The notes under the pieces were generated by a model. The model did not search any database, was not told the DNA's origin, and saw nothing but the letters and a program-made list of their open reading frames with translations. A program made the position numbers and the translations under genes. DNA of 37,159 nucleotides from an uncultured Christensenellaceae bacterium (lineage in GTDB: Bacteria > Bacillota > Clostridia > Christensenellales > Christensenellaceae). Position 1 is the first letter of the stretch, and the number at the start of each line of letters is the position of its first letter. This document shows, piece after piece, positions 8,365-16,240 of the stretch. Location: assembly GCA_934373295.1 (NCBI GenBank), contig CAKROK010000017.1, forward strand, positions 1 through 37,159. The letters are read 5' to 3'.

Positions 8365-9575
8365 GAAAATACCTCACATTCTTCCCCAAGATCAACGGTT
8401 ATATCCACCGGCTGAACGCAGGCCTCTCCGTCCTTTTCTATGAGAACGTCCACCTCGACAAAGCGCTTGCCTCCGCCGTCCTTGACATATATGCCCGTCG
8501 CGCCGTCCACGGTCTTTACCGCGCTCGCGGGGACTTTTATGCCCACGTATTGCGCGCTGATTTTAAGCTCAAGATATCTCGGCGTGAGCAGACTGCTCTT
8601 GAAGTCGTCAAATTGCAGGTAATAGATGTACTTTCCCGCATCCTCCTTTACATCCGCGACCTTCGCCGTGAGCTGTTCGCCCGAGCCGGCGGTGAACTCC
8701 ACGTTAAACGCAGTATCCTTGTCGTAAAATTCGGGTATGCGCTCCTTGGATACTACTGCAATATACCATCCGCTCGGCTTTACCAGCCTATACAGCGGCA
8801 CGGCGTCCGCGCTGGATGCAAGCGTATAATAGCTCTTTCCGTTTTGTATGTTTAAAAGCTCGTCTGCGGAAAGCTCCTTCATGTTCTGCGGCGTGAGCGA
8901 CGCCTCCGCTCCGTCGAAATAATAGCTGACGATGCCGTCCTCCTCCGCGATGGAATACTTCGTCCAGCTCTCCATCTGCGCCACGAGCGTGCTCTCGCGG
9001 TCATAGAGCTCCTTTAGCTGCGCATCCTCATTGACCTGCTTCCTCAAAAAATCCTGCCTTTGCTGCATGAGCGTGGAAAGCTGTGTATAATATTCGGATA
9101 GTTTTTCGTTCTTGCCCGATATTATCGCGCTTCTGATGTCGTTTGAAAGCTCGTCTATCTGCGCGTCTATCGAATCCAGATCCTGATTTAATACGTCCTT
9201 TAAAAGGTTATTTCTCAAGTAATCGAGTATCTTCTTTTCACAGGCGTTCAGGTCGTCCACTATGGATTGGTTGTAGTCAGAGGTGTATACCTCCGCGATG
9301 ACGTCTCCCTTTGAGACGCTCGCGCCCTCCTCCGCGACCAGCTTATTTCTGCTCGAAACGTCCGTCTTATATAGCTTTTCATTTCGTATTATCACGCCCT
9401 GCGTGGTATATTCAAACGAAAGCGACTCCTTCTTGCCCGTCTGGAGCGACGATTGCAGCGCGATGACCACAACGGCCGCCGTCAACACGACCACGATAGC
9501 CGCCACAATTATTATATTTTTTAATGTAAGATACTTTTTTATGCTTATTTTATCACGTCTTCTTCTGCTGCGCAT
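8361..9575 (-). CDS. HlyD-like membrane-fusion protein at the head of the ylmE-sepF operon
   Basis: 404 residues with a basic N-terminus (MRSRRRRDK), one membrane helix (about 20-42) and an extracytoplasmic part. A barrel-sandwich segment with LVAEEGASVSKGDVIAEVY (about 82-100) is followed by an alpha-helical coiled coil (about 105-200) and beta-rich domains. This is the layout of a HlyD/periplasmic adaptor protein. No ABC or RND partner is encoded beside it. Similar proteins occur upstream of ylmE-sepF in other Clostridia, which suggests a role linked to division or envelope rather than drug export; that is inference. It starts after gggaga and is first in the operon. Confidence 0.75.
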   Translation of the reverse strand: MRSRRRRDKISIKKYLTLKNIIIVAAIVVVLTAAVVVIALQSSLQTGKKESLSFEYTTQGVIIRNEKLYKTDVSSRNKLVAEEGASVSKGDVIAEVYTSDYNQSIVDDLNACEKKILDYLRNNLLKDVLNQDLDSIDAQIDELSNDIRSAIISGKNEKLSEYYTQLSTLMQQRQDFLRKQVNEDAQLKELYDRESTLVAQMESWTKYSIAEEDGIVSYYFDGAEASLTPQNMKELSADELLNIQNGKSYYTLASSADAVPLYRLVKPSGWYIAVVSKERIPEFYDKDTAFNVEFTAGSGEQLTAKVADVKEDAGKYIYYLQFDDFKSSLLTPRYLELKISAQYVGIKVPASAVKTVDGATGIYVKDGGGKRFVEVDVLIEKDGEACVQPVDITVDLGEECEVFS

Positions 9576-9632
9576 AAAAATCTCCCGTTCTTATGTTCAA
9601 ATCTCTTATCTTTTTTCTATTCTGCGCCGGCA

Positions 9633-9664
9633 ATAAAAAATCCTGCCTAATTCGACAGGATTTT
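9633..9664 (-). terminator. Terminator of the sigma-factor operon
   Basis: Minus strand aaaatcctg/caggatttt, a 9-bp stem around a 10-nt loop followed by a T run. It lies 22 nt past the HATPase gene and separates the sigma operon from the hlyD-like gene. Confidence 0.75.
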
Positions 9665-9685
9665 ACAACTTTTTCAGCAGCCTGC

Positions 9686-10054
9686 TTACTTTAATTTGAT
9701 ATCAAAGCACACCTTATGCGCATCCTCGTCGTATTTGAGGTCCGCCGCATAACAGCTCGCGAGGTATACTCCCCGCCCGTGCGTCTTATTTACATCGGAA
9801 CAGACGACCTCCTTCGCGGCGTACCATTCGCCGTCGTCCGTTATCGTCCCGCGCATAATATCACCCTTTATCGTATATGAAAGCACCGTCCTCGTCCCCT
9901 TGCCGTGGATAAGGCTGTTCGCCAACAATTCATTTAACACAAGGCGAACCGCAAACGCGGCATCGTCCGTAATTATATCCGAAAACTCCATGAGCACCCG
10001 TGAAATCGTGCTTCTTATCTCGAGCGGAGTATGGACCTGTATTTCGCAATACAC
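9686..10054 (-). CDS. RsbW/SpoIIAB-type serine kinase-like ATPase (HATPase_c_2)
   Basis: 122 residues with the fold of anti-sigma serine kinases. The N box is intact (LVLNELLANSLIHG, about 38-51). A G1-like motif (ITDDGEW) has the Asp and first Gly but not the second Gly. The G2 glycine segment GRGVYLASCYAADLKY (about 93-108) is intact. It is last in the sigma operon, 47 nt after the sigma gene. The family either phosphorylates STAS-domain antagonists or binds sigma factors. Because the RsbW-like protein encoded upstream has lost these motifs, this one is the better candidate for the kinase; that is inference. Confidence 0.8.
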   Translation of the reverse strand: MYCEIQVHTPLEIRSTISRVLMEFSDIITDDAAFAVRLVLNELLANSLIHGKGTRTVLSYTIKGDIMRGTITDDGEWYAAKEVVCSDVNKTHGRGVYLASCYAADLKYDEDAHKVCFDIKLK

Positions 10055-10101
10055 CTTAACTCACCTCCGGTTATCTATTTTATAACCGCATATGAGCCCG
10101 T

Positions 10102-10830
10102 CTAATCACCGAAATACTCCTTATTCATCTTTGAAAGCGCGCGTCGCTCTATTCTCGATACGGTCATTTGAGATATGCCCAGCTTATCCGCCGTCTGCTT
10201 TTGAGAATAATTCTTCCAAAAGCGCAGATATATGACCTTTCTCTCGTTATCCTCCAGCTTCTTCATAGCCTGCTCGATGAAATCCCTGTTCACCGCGCCC
10301 TCAAAGCCGCCGTCGCTCGTCCCGACAAAGCTGCCTATGGAGTCCGTATCGTCGTCGTCCGCCGCCGCATCCAGCGAACCCACGTTTATCGCGCGGCGCA
10401 TCTCCAAAAGCTCGAGCACCCTTTCGACGGATACTCCCATCTGCTTGGCTATTGCCGCGGGCGTCTGAGAAGCATCCGGGCGGGATAATATATCCGCAAG
10501 CGCCACGAGCTGTTCCGAATCCCTCCTCGAGAGGTGTATCGAGCGGCTTTTATCCCTGAAATAGTTCTTTATCTCGCCGATCATGCAGGGCGTGACGTAT
10601 GTCGTGAACTTCACGCCGTTCGTCGGGTCGTATCTATCCACGGATTTGAGCATAGCAAGGCTCGCGACCTGAAATAGGTCGTCAAACTCGACTCCCCTGC
10701 CCACGAACTTCGCCGCGACCGCCCGCGCGAGATACAGAAAATGCTCCACAATTTCGTCTCTTATGCGGCTGTCCTGCGTCTTTTTGTAGTTTTCAAAAAG
10801 CTCGTTTATCTGTTGTTCGGTATACTTCAT
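10102..10830 (-). CDS. RNA polymerase sigma factor of the SigB/SigF/SigG group
   Basis: 242 residues with region 2 (FVGRGVEFDDLFQVASLAMLKS, FTTYVTPCMIGEIKNYFRD), region 3 (PAAIAKQMGVSVERVLELLE) and region 4 (QKQTADKLGISQMTVSRIERRALSKM, a complete helix-turn-helix). The IHLSRRDSEQ segment and the STAS/RsbW neighbours point to a SigB-like regulator. It is not SigF: the associated RsbW lacks the kinase motifs every SpoIIAB needs. Its start overlaps the upstream gene by one base. It probably directs a stress or envelope regulon that cannot be read from this window. Confidence 0.85.
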   Translation of the reverse strand: MKYTEQQINELFENYKKTQDSRIRDEIVEHFLYLARAVAAKFVGRGVEFDDLFQVASLAMLKSVDRYDPTNGVKFTTYVTPCMIGEIKNYFRDKSRSIHLSRRDSEQLVALADILSRPDASQTPAAIAKQMGVSVERVLELLEMRRAINVGSLDAAADDDDTDSIGSFVGTSDGGFEGAVNRDFIEQAMKKLEDNERKVIYLRFWKNYSQKQTADKLGISQMTVSRIERRALSKMNKEYFGD

Positions 10831-11198
10831 CAGCTTAGTACGTTAAAGACCATCTCGAATCCGCAAATCCTGTCCCCGTCCTTTTTCAGCTCGACCTCGT
10901 CCGCCATCGCGCTTATGAGCATCATGGAAAACTCGTCCGCATCCTTATCGCCTGCGGCAGTCTGCCCTGAGGCTGATATCTTTACGTTTAACGAGCTATC
11001 CGCGATCACCTCGATATCGATGTTTTGCGGCAAAGAGCGCATGGCAAGCGTGCAGCCCTCCGAGACGGCCGTGCGTATGTCGTCTATCCTGTTTATCGAA
11101 AAATCCAGCCGCGCCGCAACTGCGGATATGAACATCCTCACCGCGCTTATATACTCCGGCTTGGCGGCTATTGACAGTTTTAAAAGATCGCCGCTCAT
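10830..11198 (-). CDS. RsbW-like anti-sigma protein with degenerate ATP-binding motifs
   Basis: 122 residues aligning over their whole length with RsbW/SpoIIAB, beginning LKLSIAAKPEYISAVRMFIS and including RIDDIRTAVSEGCT and MADEVELKKDG. All three ATP-site motifs are altered. The N-box Asn is replaced (AVSEGCTLAMRS where the family has SEA.TNAI.HG), the D.G.G box reads ISASGQTA, and the GRGL segment reads EFSMMLISAM. The fold is kept but kinase activity is unlikely. It overlaps rsbV by 4 nt and the sigma gene by 1 nt, so it is probably the sigma-binding partner. Family confident; loss of activity inferred from motifs. Confidence 0.8.
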   Translation of the reverse strand: MSGDLLKLSIAAKPEYISAVRMFISAVAARLDFSINRIDDIRTAVSEGCTLAMRSLPQNIDIEVIADSSLNVKISASGQTAAGDKDADEFSMMLISAMADEVELKKDGDRICGFEMVFNVLS

Positions 11199-11482
11199 TT
11201 TACCACCTCAATGTCAAAAACCGTCGTCAGTCCCGTCAGCTCGAATATCCTGTAAAGATGCGGCTTTAAGCCCGTTATTCTAACGTTTTGCTTATCCCTG
11301 TCAAACGCCGCCACGAGCACGCCCAAGCCGGTCGAGTCGATATAGTCGAGCGCGGCGCAATCCAGCGTCACATCCCCCGTTATGTCCTTCAGCGAATTTC
11401 TAAATTCATCTGCATTATAGAGGTCAATATCTCCCTCGAGCATGACCCTCGTCCTGCCCGCGTCATTCATTCTCTCATACAT
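11195..11482 (-). CDS. STAS-domain anti-anti-sigma factor (RsbV/SpoIIAA type)
   Basis: A 95-residue single STAS domain. The phosphoacceptor motif is DSTGLG. Preceding strands read VMLEGDIDLYNA and VTLDCAALDYI, and the C-terminus FELTGLTTVFDI is typical. Unphosphorylated, it should bind the RsbW-like protein and free the sigma factor. I start at ATG 11482, 5-7 nt after gggggtgg; an in-frame GTG at 11491 overlaps that site and is less likely. First gene of the sigma operon, 22 bp downstream of a good -10 element. Confidence 0.88.
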   Translation of the reverse strand: MYERMNDAGRTRVMLEGDIDLYNADEFRNSLKDITGDVTLDCAALDYIDSTGLGVLVAAFDRDKQNVRITGLKPHLYRIFELTGLTTVFDIEVVK

Positions 11483-11504
11483 ATCATCCACCCCCGTTTT
11501 GATT

Positions 11505-11533
11505 ATAATAGTATATTACCACCTTATCGCCAA
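11505..11533 (-). promoter_or_regulatory. Promoter of the sigma-factor operon
   Basis: Minus strand TTGGCG (11528-11533), 17 bp and TATTAT (11505-11510). It reads as a vegetative promoter; I did not find a convincing GTTT/GGGTAT sigma-B site for autoregulation. Confidence 0.6.
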
Positions 11534-11552
11534 TTTGAAAACCTTTGGGGAA

Positions 11553-11587
11553 TAAAAAAGAGAGAGACGACAAAAGCGTTTCTCTCC
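11553..11587 (-). terminator. Terminator of the glycyl-radical/ABC operon
   Basis: Minus-strand stem ggagagaaacg/cgtctctctc (one mismatch) with loop near 11571-11576, followed by six T. It lies 54 nt past the last gene of the operon. Confidence 0.65.
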
Positions 11588-11640
11588 TTGATTCATTTCA
11601 TTTTATATTTAACTCTATTTTTAGGATCGTCTATAAGCCA

Positions 11641-12636
11641 TCAGCCGCCGTAAAGCATATCGATGAATTCCTGAGCATTGTCAGACGTAATGTACTCAAA
11701 GTCGATGAGTATTCTGCTGTCGACGCTTTCGCCCTTTGCGAGCTTGACCGCCGCGTCAACCGCGCCTTCACCCTGCGCTACTGCGTTCTGAAGGATGGAG
11801 CAGTCAACTCTGCCCTCTTTTACCGCACGGACAGCGTCCTCAATGCCGTCGACGCCTATTATTATGATGTCCTTTTTCCTGCCCGCGGCCTCGCATGCCT
11901 CCAGCGCACCCATGGACATGTCGTCGTTCTCGCAGATGATTGCATCTATGTCGTCATACTTATTGAGCCAGTCCTCAACCTGCTGCATGGCCTTGTCTCT
12001 CTGCCATTCCGCCGTCTGGCACTCTATAAGCTCATACTTGTCATTTGCGAGTATGCTCTTTTCAAGGCCTTCATATCGGAATATCTGAGAGGACTGTCCC
12101 ATGAGGCCCTCAAGTATACAGTACTTGCCGCCGTCGGGGAGCTTTTCCATGACGTATTTGCCTAGCATTTCGCCCGCGATCACGTCGTCCGAGCCGACGT
12201 ATACGTCCGTCTTGCCGTCGGAAGTCTCCGTGCAGACCTCTACTACCTTTACGCCCGCGGACTGTGCCGTCTCGACTATGTATGCGCATGCCTCAGCGTC
12301 CTGAGGGATGAATATGAGCACGTCCACGCCCTTCTGAATGAGATCCTCCGCCTGACTCAGCTGCGTGTTGACGTCCGCCTGTGCATCCATTACGTCATAT
12401 TTCACGTTGTCCATACCTTTTAGCTTGCCCTCAAGGCCGTTTAACAGCGACTGCATATACGTATCGGAAAGGGTCTTTATAGATATTCCGATGTATATCT
12501 CGTCATCCGCCGCAGAATTGTCGGTCTTATCCGGTGCCTTGCTCTCGTCTATGCCCGCGGGCGTCATGGAGCAGCCCATTACGAGCAGCATCGCCGCCAG
12601 TATCAGTGCAAACATTGTGAATAACCTTTTCTTCAT
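11641..12636 (-). CDS. Sugar ABC transporter substrate-binding lipoprotein (RbsB family)
   Basis: 331 residues. A lipoprotein signal ends at LVMGC (Cys22) and is followed by an acidic, Asp/Lys-rich linker. The binding domain is of ribose type (cluster B, periplasmic binding protein-like I), with IYIGISIKTLSDTYMQ, the repeated AEDLIQKGVDVLIFIPQD, DAIICENDDMSMGALEA and IIIGVDGIEDAVRAV. It should deliver a monosaccharide, polyol or similar small ligand to the permease encoded upstream. It is last in the seven-gene operon, after a 213-nt gap containing a hairpin at 12664-12677 and ribosome site aaaggag. The ligand cannot be read from the sequence. Confidence 0.88.
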   Translation of the reverse strand: MKKRLFTMFALILAAMLLVMGCSMTPAGIDESKAPDKTDNSAADDEIYIGISIKTLSDTYMQSLLNGLEGKLKGMDNVKYDVMDAQADVNTQLSQAEDLIQKGVDVLIFIPQDAEACAYIVETAQSAGVKVVEVCTETSDGKTDVYVGSDDVIAGEMLGKYVMEKLPDGGKYCILEGLMGQSSQIFRYEGLEKSILANDKYELIECQTAEWQRDKAMQQVEDWLNKYDDIDAIICENDDMSMGALEACEAAGRKKDIIIIGVDGIEDAVRAVKEGRVDCSILQNAVAQGEGAVDAAVKLAKGESVDSRILIDFEYITSDNAQEFIDMLYGG

Positions 12637-12663
12637 TTTTTATTTTTCTCCTTTCGTTTTTGA

Positions 12664-12677
12664 GTGCTTTTAAGCAC
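12664..12677 (-). other. Palindromic hairpin in the 5' region of the binding-protein gene
   Basis: gtgctt/aagcac, a perfect 6-bp stem with a 2-nt loop, just upstream of the ribosome site of the substrate-binding gene. No T run follows on the minus strand, so it is not a terminator. It may stabilise a processed mRNA so that the binding protein outnumbers the permease. The rest of the 213-nt gap shows no gene. Confidence 0.4.
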
Positions 12678-12849
12678 AATTATTTTAATTCTTATTGAAT
12701 TTAGGCTGTCGTTTTTCTTGTCTGTCTTTGGCTAATTTCCCCGTTATAGTCTTTTTTGTTAGCAAATCAACCGCAAAAGTTGCCCAAGAAGAACGCGATT
12801 TTTCGTCATTTTTCGAGCGAAGGCGGAAAGGCGTAGTCTTTTCGGCGGA

Positions 12850-13824
12850 CTAGGAACTCGTCTCTAGCTTTCTCGTCTGTAAATCCATAAACACCGCCAC
12901 AAGTATTATCAGTCCCTGGAAAACCATCTTCAGATAGCTCGATACGCCGAGCATGTTGAGCGCGTTTTGTATCAAGCCGAGCGTGAGTATGCCCAACACC
13001 ACGCCGAACATATTGCCTACGCCGCCGTCCATGCTCACTCCTCCGATCACAACCGCCGCAATCGCGTCTAACTCATAGCCCTCGGCTAAAGAGGGGTTTC
13101 CGGAATTTACTCTCGAGCTCAATATAACTCCCGCGAGTCCTGCCATCGCTCCGCTTAGCGTATATACTATCATCTTTATCTTTTTGGTGTTTACGCCGGA
13201 GGTTATCGCCGCCTTTTCGTTTCCGCCCGTGGCGAGCATGTGCCTTCCGAACTTTGTCTTATTGAGCACAAATGCAAATATCCCTATAAAAACCATGAGT
13301 ATTATCGCAGGAATGGGTATTATCCCCATATAACCCTGACCGACCATCTTATAATTTGCGGAATTTAGTATGTACGGCTGTCCGTTGCAATAGATATACG
13401 CTATGCCGCGCGTCGCCTCCATCACGCCCATCGTGGCTATAAAGGGCGGCATTTTAAGGTAGGATACGAGCAGTCCGTTTATCGCCCCGAACACCGCGCA
13501 CGCCGCTATTCCCGCAAGCGCCGCATATAATATGTACATCCCGTTGTCCGGAGCTTGGCATATCACGCTGCCCGCGACCACTGTCGAAAGCGCGACGGTC
13601 GAGCCGACGGAGAGGTCTATGCCGCCCGTCATTATCACAAAGCTCATGCCCAGCGCTATTATGCCGTTTATGGATATCTGCTTACAAATATTGAGCAGGT
13701 TCGAGGGCTGCCTGAACGCCTCCACGGCAAAGCTCATTATAATGATGATGACCGCGACTATGAGCACCAGCCCATATCTCGCCAACAGCTTTTTCGTGCC
13801 GAGCGAATTTATTTTTCCTTTCAT
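12850..13824 (-). CDS. Sugar ABC transporter permease (RbsC family)
   Basis: 324 residues with 8-10 hydrophobic segments, the size and pattern of ribose/xylose/galactoside permeases. Family segments are INGIIALGMSFVIMTGGIDLSVGS, which contains the conserved GGIDLSVG, NGLLVSYLKMPPFIATMG, GRHMLATGGNEKAA.SG and ELDAIAAVVIGG.SM.GG.G. The start lies 1 nt past the rbsA-like stop, so the genes are translationally coupled. Confidence 0.92.
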   Translation of the reverse strand: MKGKINSLGTKKLLARYGLVLIVAVIIIIMSFAVEAFRQPSNLLNICKQISINGIIALGMSFVIMTGGIDLSVGSTVALSTVVAGSVICQAPDNGMYILYAALAGIAACAVFGAINGLLVSYLKMPPFIATMGVMEATRGIAYIYCNGQPYILNSANYKMVGQGYMGIIPIPAIILMVFIGIFAFVLNKTKFGRHMLATGGNEKAAITSGVNTKKIKMIVYTLSGAMAGLAGVILSSRVNSGNPSLAEGYELDAIAAVVIGGVSMDGGVGNMFGVVLGILTLGLIQNALNMLGVSSYLKMVFQGLIILVAVFMDLQTRKLETSS

Positions 13825-13825
13825 T

Positions 13826-15334
13826 TTATCTACCTCCCAATGCGACGTTCAATATATTCTCCTGCGTCAGACTTCCCGAACGCAGCTCCTTTTTATCGTA
13901 GATGCACTTTATCTCACCCTCACTCATCACGGCGAGACGGTCGCTCATCGCCATGACCTCGGGCATTTCCGACGAGATGAGTATTATGGCCATGCCTTGC
14001 CCCGCGAGCGCGCACATGAGCTTGTGTATCTCCGCCTTTGCGCCCACATCTATTCCCCTCGTCGGCTCATCCAGAATGAGTATCTTTGGGGTTGCGAGCA
14101 GCCATTTGGCTATTACGACCTTTTGCTGATTGCCTCCCGAAAGGCTGTTTACGACCGTGCTCATAGAGGGCGCCTTTACTGCCAGCTTTTCGAAATACTC
14201 CCCGCAGCGCTTTTTCTCGCTCTTCTTTTTGAGCACGAGCGCCCTGTTGAATCGGCTGAGTGTAGGCAGGCTTATGTTTTCGAGTATCGAACGCATGAGT
14301 ATCAGCCCGTCGCCCTTTCTATCCTCGCTCACAAACCCTATCCCCAGCTTTATCGCCGTCTTGGGGTTTTTTATCTTCACCCTTTTGCCTTCAAGAATTA
14401 TCTCGCCCGAATCCGGCCTGTCCAACCCGAATATCGCGCGCATGACCTCGCTCCTGCCCGCGCCGACAAGCCCCGCAAAGCCCAGTATCTCGCCCTTTTT
14501 AAGCTCAAATGATATGTCTTTAAAGCTGCCCTTTAATGTCAGCCCCTTTACCTCAAGAACGTTATCGCCTATCTCAACATCCGTTTTCGGAAAAACAGTG
14601 TCCATGCTTCTTCCGACCATCATCGAGACGATCTCGCCTCTCGTGAGTCCGTCAATGGGGCGGGAATCTATGGAGCAGCCGTCTCTCAGAACAGTTATGG
14701 AATCCGCAATTTCAAAGACCTCCTCAAGGCGGTGCGATATGAACACGATCGCCACGCCCCGCTCCTTTAGCTCCCTCATAGTCTTGAAAAGCACCCTGAC
14801 CTCGTCGTCAGTGAGGGAGGACGTCGGCTCGTCCATTATGACCAGCTTTGAGTTATAGGTGACCGCCTTTATGATCTCAAGCATCTGCATCTGCGCAATA
14901 TTGAGCTCTCTGACCTTTTGCGTCGGGGATACGTTTAAGTCAAACTGGTCGAGGTATCCCTGCGCAATGCCTTTCATGCGCTTTTTATCGAGAACGCCCC
15001 TCTTTTTCAACTCCCTGCCTATAAACAGATTCTCCGTCACGGTCATGTCCATGAGCGGCGTAAGCTCCTGCTGGATCATGGATATGCCCAGCTTGAGCGC
15101 GTCCGCCATGCTCCTTATGCGGACCTCCTGCCCCTCAAAAAACATCCTGCCCTTGTCCGGCTGATATTGTCCGGTGATTATCTTCATGAGAGTGGATTTG
15201 CCCGCGCCGTTTTCGCCCACAAGCGCGTGTATCTCTCCCTTTTTTACGTCAAAGCTAACCTCCTGTAAGGCCTTTACGCCCGGGAAACTCTTATATATCC
15301 CGCGCATCTCCAGACAGGATACTGTCTTATTCAT
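13826..15334 (-). CDS. Sugar ABC transporter ATP-binding protein, two ABC domains (RbsA family)
   Basis: 502 residues with tandem nucleotide-binding domains. Domain 1 has Walker A GENGAGKST, a signature-like LNIAQMQMLEI and Walker B LVIMDEPTSSL. Domain 2 has the usual degenerate Walker A GLVGAGRSE, signature LSGGNQQK and Walker B ILILDEPTRGIDVG. I start at ATG 15334 because aaaggagg lies 10 nt upstream; the frame is open further upstream without a comparable site. It belongs with the permease (13824) and binding protein (12636). Confidence 0.93.
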   Translation of the reverse strand: MNKTVSCLEMRGIYKSFPGVKALQEVSFDVKKGEIHALVGENGAGKSTLMKIITGQYQPDKGRMFFEGQEVRIRSMADALKLGISMIQQELTPLMDMTVTENLFIGRELKKRGVLDKKRMKGIAQGYLDQFDLNVSPTQKVRELNIAQMQMLEIIKAVTYNSKLVIMDEPTSSLTDDEVRVLFKTMRELKERGVAIVFISHRLEEVFEIADSITVLRDGCSIDSRPIDGLTRGEIVSMMVGRSMDTVFPKTDVEIGDNVLEVKGLTLKGSFKDISFELKKGEILGFAGLVGAGRSEVMRAIFGLDRPDSGEIILEGKRVKIKNPKTAIKLGIGFVSEDRKGDGLILMRSILENISLPTLSRFNRALVLKKKSEKKRCGEYFEKLAVKAPSMSTVVNSLSGGNQQKVVIAKWLLATPKILILDEPTRGIDVGAKAEIHKLMCALAGQGMAIILISSEMPEVMAMSDRLAVMSEGEIKCIYDKKELRSGSLTQENILNVALGGR

Positions 15335-15363
15335 TCCTACGCATCCTCCTTTTCCTCTGACGT

Positions 15364-16239
15364 TTATCGCATACCTCTCGTGAGCTCCGTCCACCTTTCA
15401 TTTGAAAAGAGCTTCAGCTCACGCGCGGCATACTCCTTATCAAGCGCCTCATACTTATAGCTCCCCAGCTTGTTAAAGCGCAGAAGCTCGGGATCTTTCA
15501 GCCCCAGCGAGCGCGTCAGCTCAAATATTTCTTTAAGCTCCGCCGCATCGTCGTTAAATTCCGGTATCACGGGCGTGCGCACGCATATGTCCGCGCCCAT
15601 CTCTTTAAGCCGCTTTAAGTTTTTTATTATCCGCCTGTTTGTCACTCCGCAGCCGCGGATATGCCTCTGTTCATCTATGCATTTAATGTCATAGAGGAAC
15701 AAGTCGGTATATCGCGCCGCCCTCATGAGCTTTTCTTCCGGTATGTTTCCCGCGGTTTCGACAGCGGTGGATATGCCCCTTCGCTTAGCCTCTTTTAACA
15801 GCTCGGCCGCGCCGTCCTGCATGAGCGGCTCTCCGCCGGAAAGCGTCAACCCTCCTCCGCTCAGCTCATAAAAGTCCGCGTCCTTTTCCACCTCGCAAAT
15901 GATCTCATCGACGCTCATTTTCCTGCCCATGACCTCCATGGCGCCCGCGGGGCAGGCTTTTTGGCAAGCCCCGCAGACTAAGCAGGAAGAACGCAATACG
16001 TTCGGATAAACATCTTCTTTAAAAGCTATCGATCCGCTTTTACAGCTATCCGCGCAGCTTTTGCAGCCTATGCACTTCTTCTTAAAGAACATCAGCTCGG
16101 GCGCGGCGCTCTGCGATTCCGGATTTTGACACCAGAAGCATTTAAGCGTACATCCCTTTAAAAACACCGTCGTGCGCATCCCCGGCCCGTCGTGATAACA
16201 GCCCCGCTGGATGTCAAACACAATTAGCTCGCTCATCAT
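15364..16239 (-). CDS. Glycyl-radical-enzyme activating protein (radical SAM activase)
   Basis: 291-residue radical SAM protein predicted to cleave S-adenosylmethionine and abstract hydrogen from Gly730 of the neighbouring enzyme. The SAM cluster motif is CTLKCFWC (Cys30, 34, 37). Two ferredoxin-like clusters are inserted (CIGCKSCADSC and CLVCGACQKAC, about 56-100), as in activases of the dehydratase/decarboxylase type and unlike short PFL activase. The SAM-binding GGEP motif is in LTLSGGEPLMQ. It lies 1 nt after the glycyl radical enzyme gene. Confidence 0.93.
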   Translation of the reverse strand: MMSELIVFDIQRGCYHDGPGMRTTVFLKGCTLKCFWCQNPESQSAAPELMFFKKKCIGCKSCADSCKSGSIAFKEDVYPNVLRSSCLVCGACQKACPAGAMEVMGRKMSVDEIICEVEKDADFYELSGGGLTLSGGEPLMQDGAAELLKEAKRRGISTAVETAGNIPEEKLMRAARYTDLFLYDIKCIDEQRHIRGCGVTNRRIIKNLKRLKEMGADICVRTPVIPEFNDDAAELKEIFELTRSLGLKDPELLRFNKLGSYKYEALDKEYAARELKLFSNERWTELTRGMR

Positions 16240-16240
16240 C

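Noticed and set aside
9686..11482. spoIIAA-spoIIAB-sigF operon
   Set aside because: Gene order fits, but the RsbW-like protein lacks the kinase motifs every SpoIIAB has, a fourth HATPase gene is present, and the sigma factor region IHLSRRDSEQ looks SigB-like.
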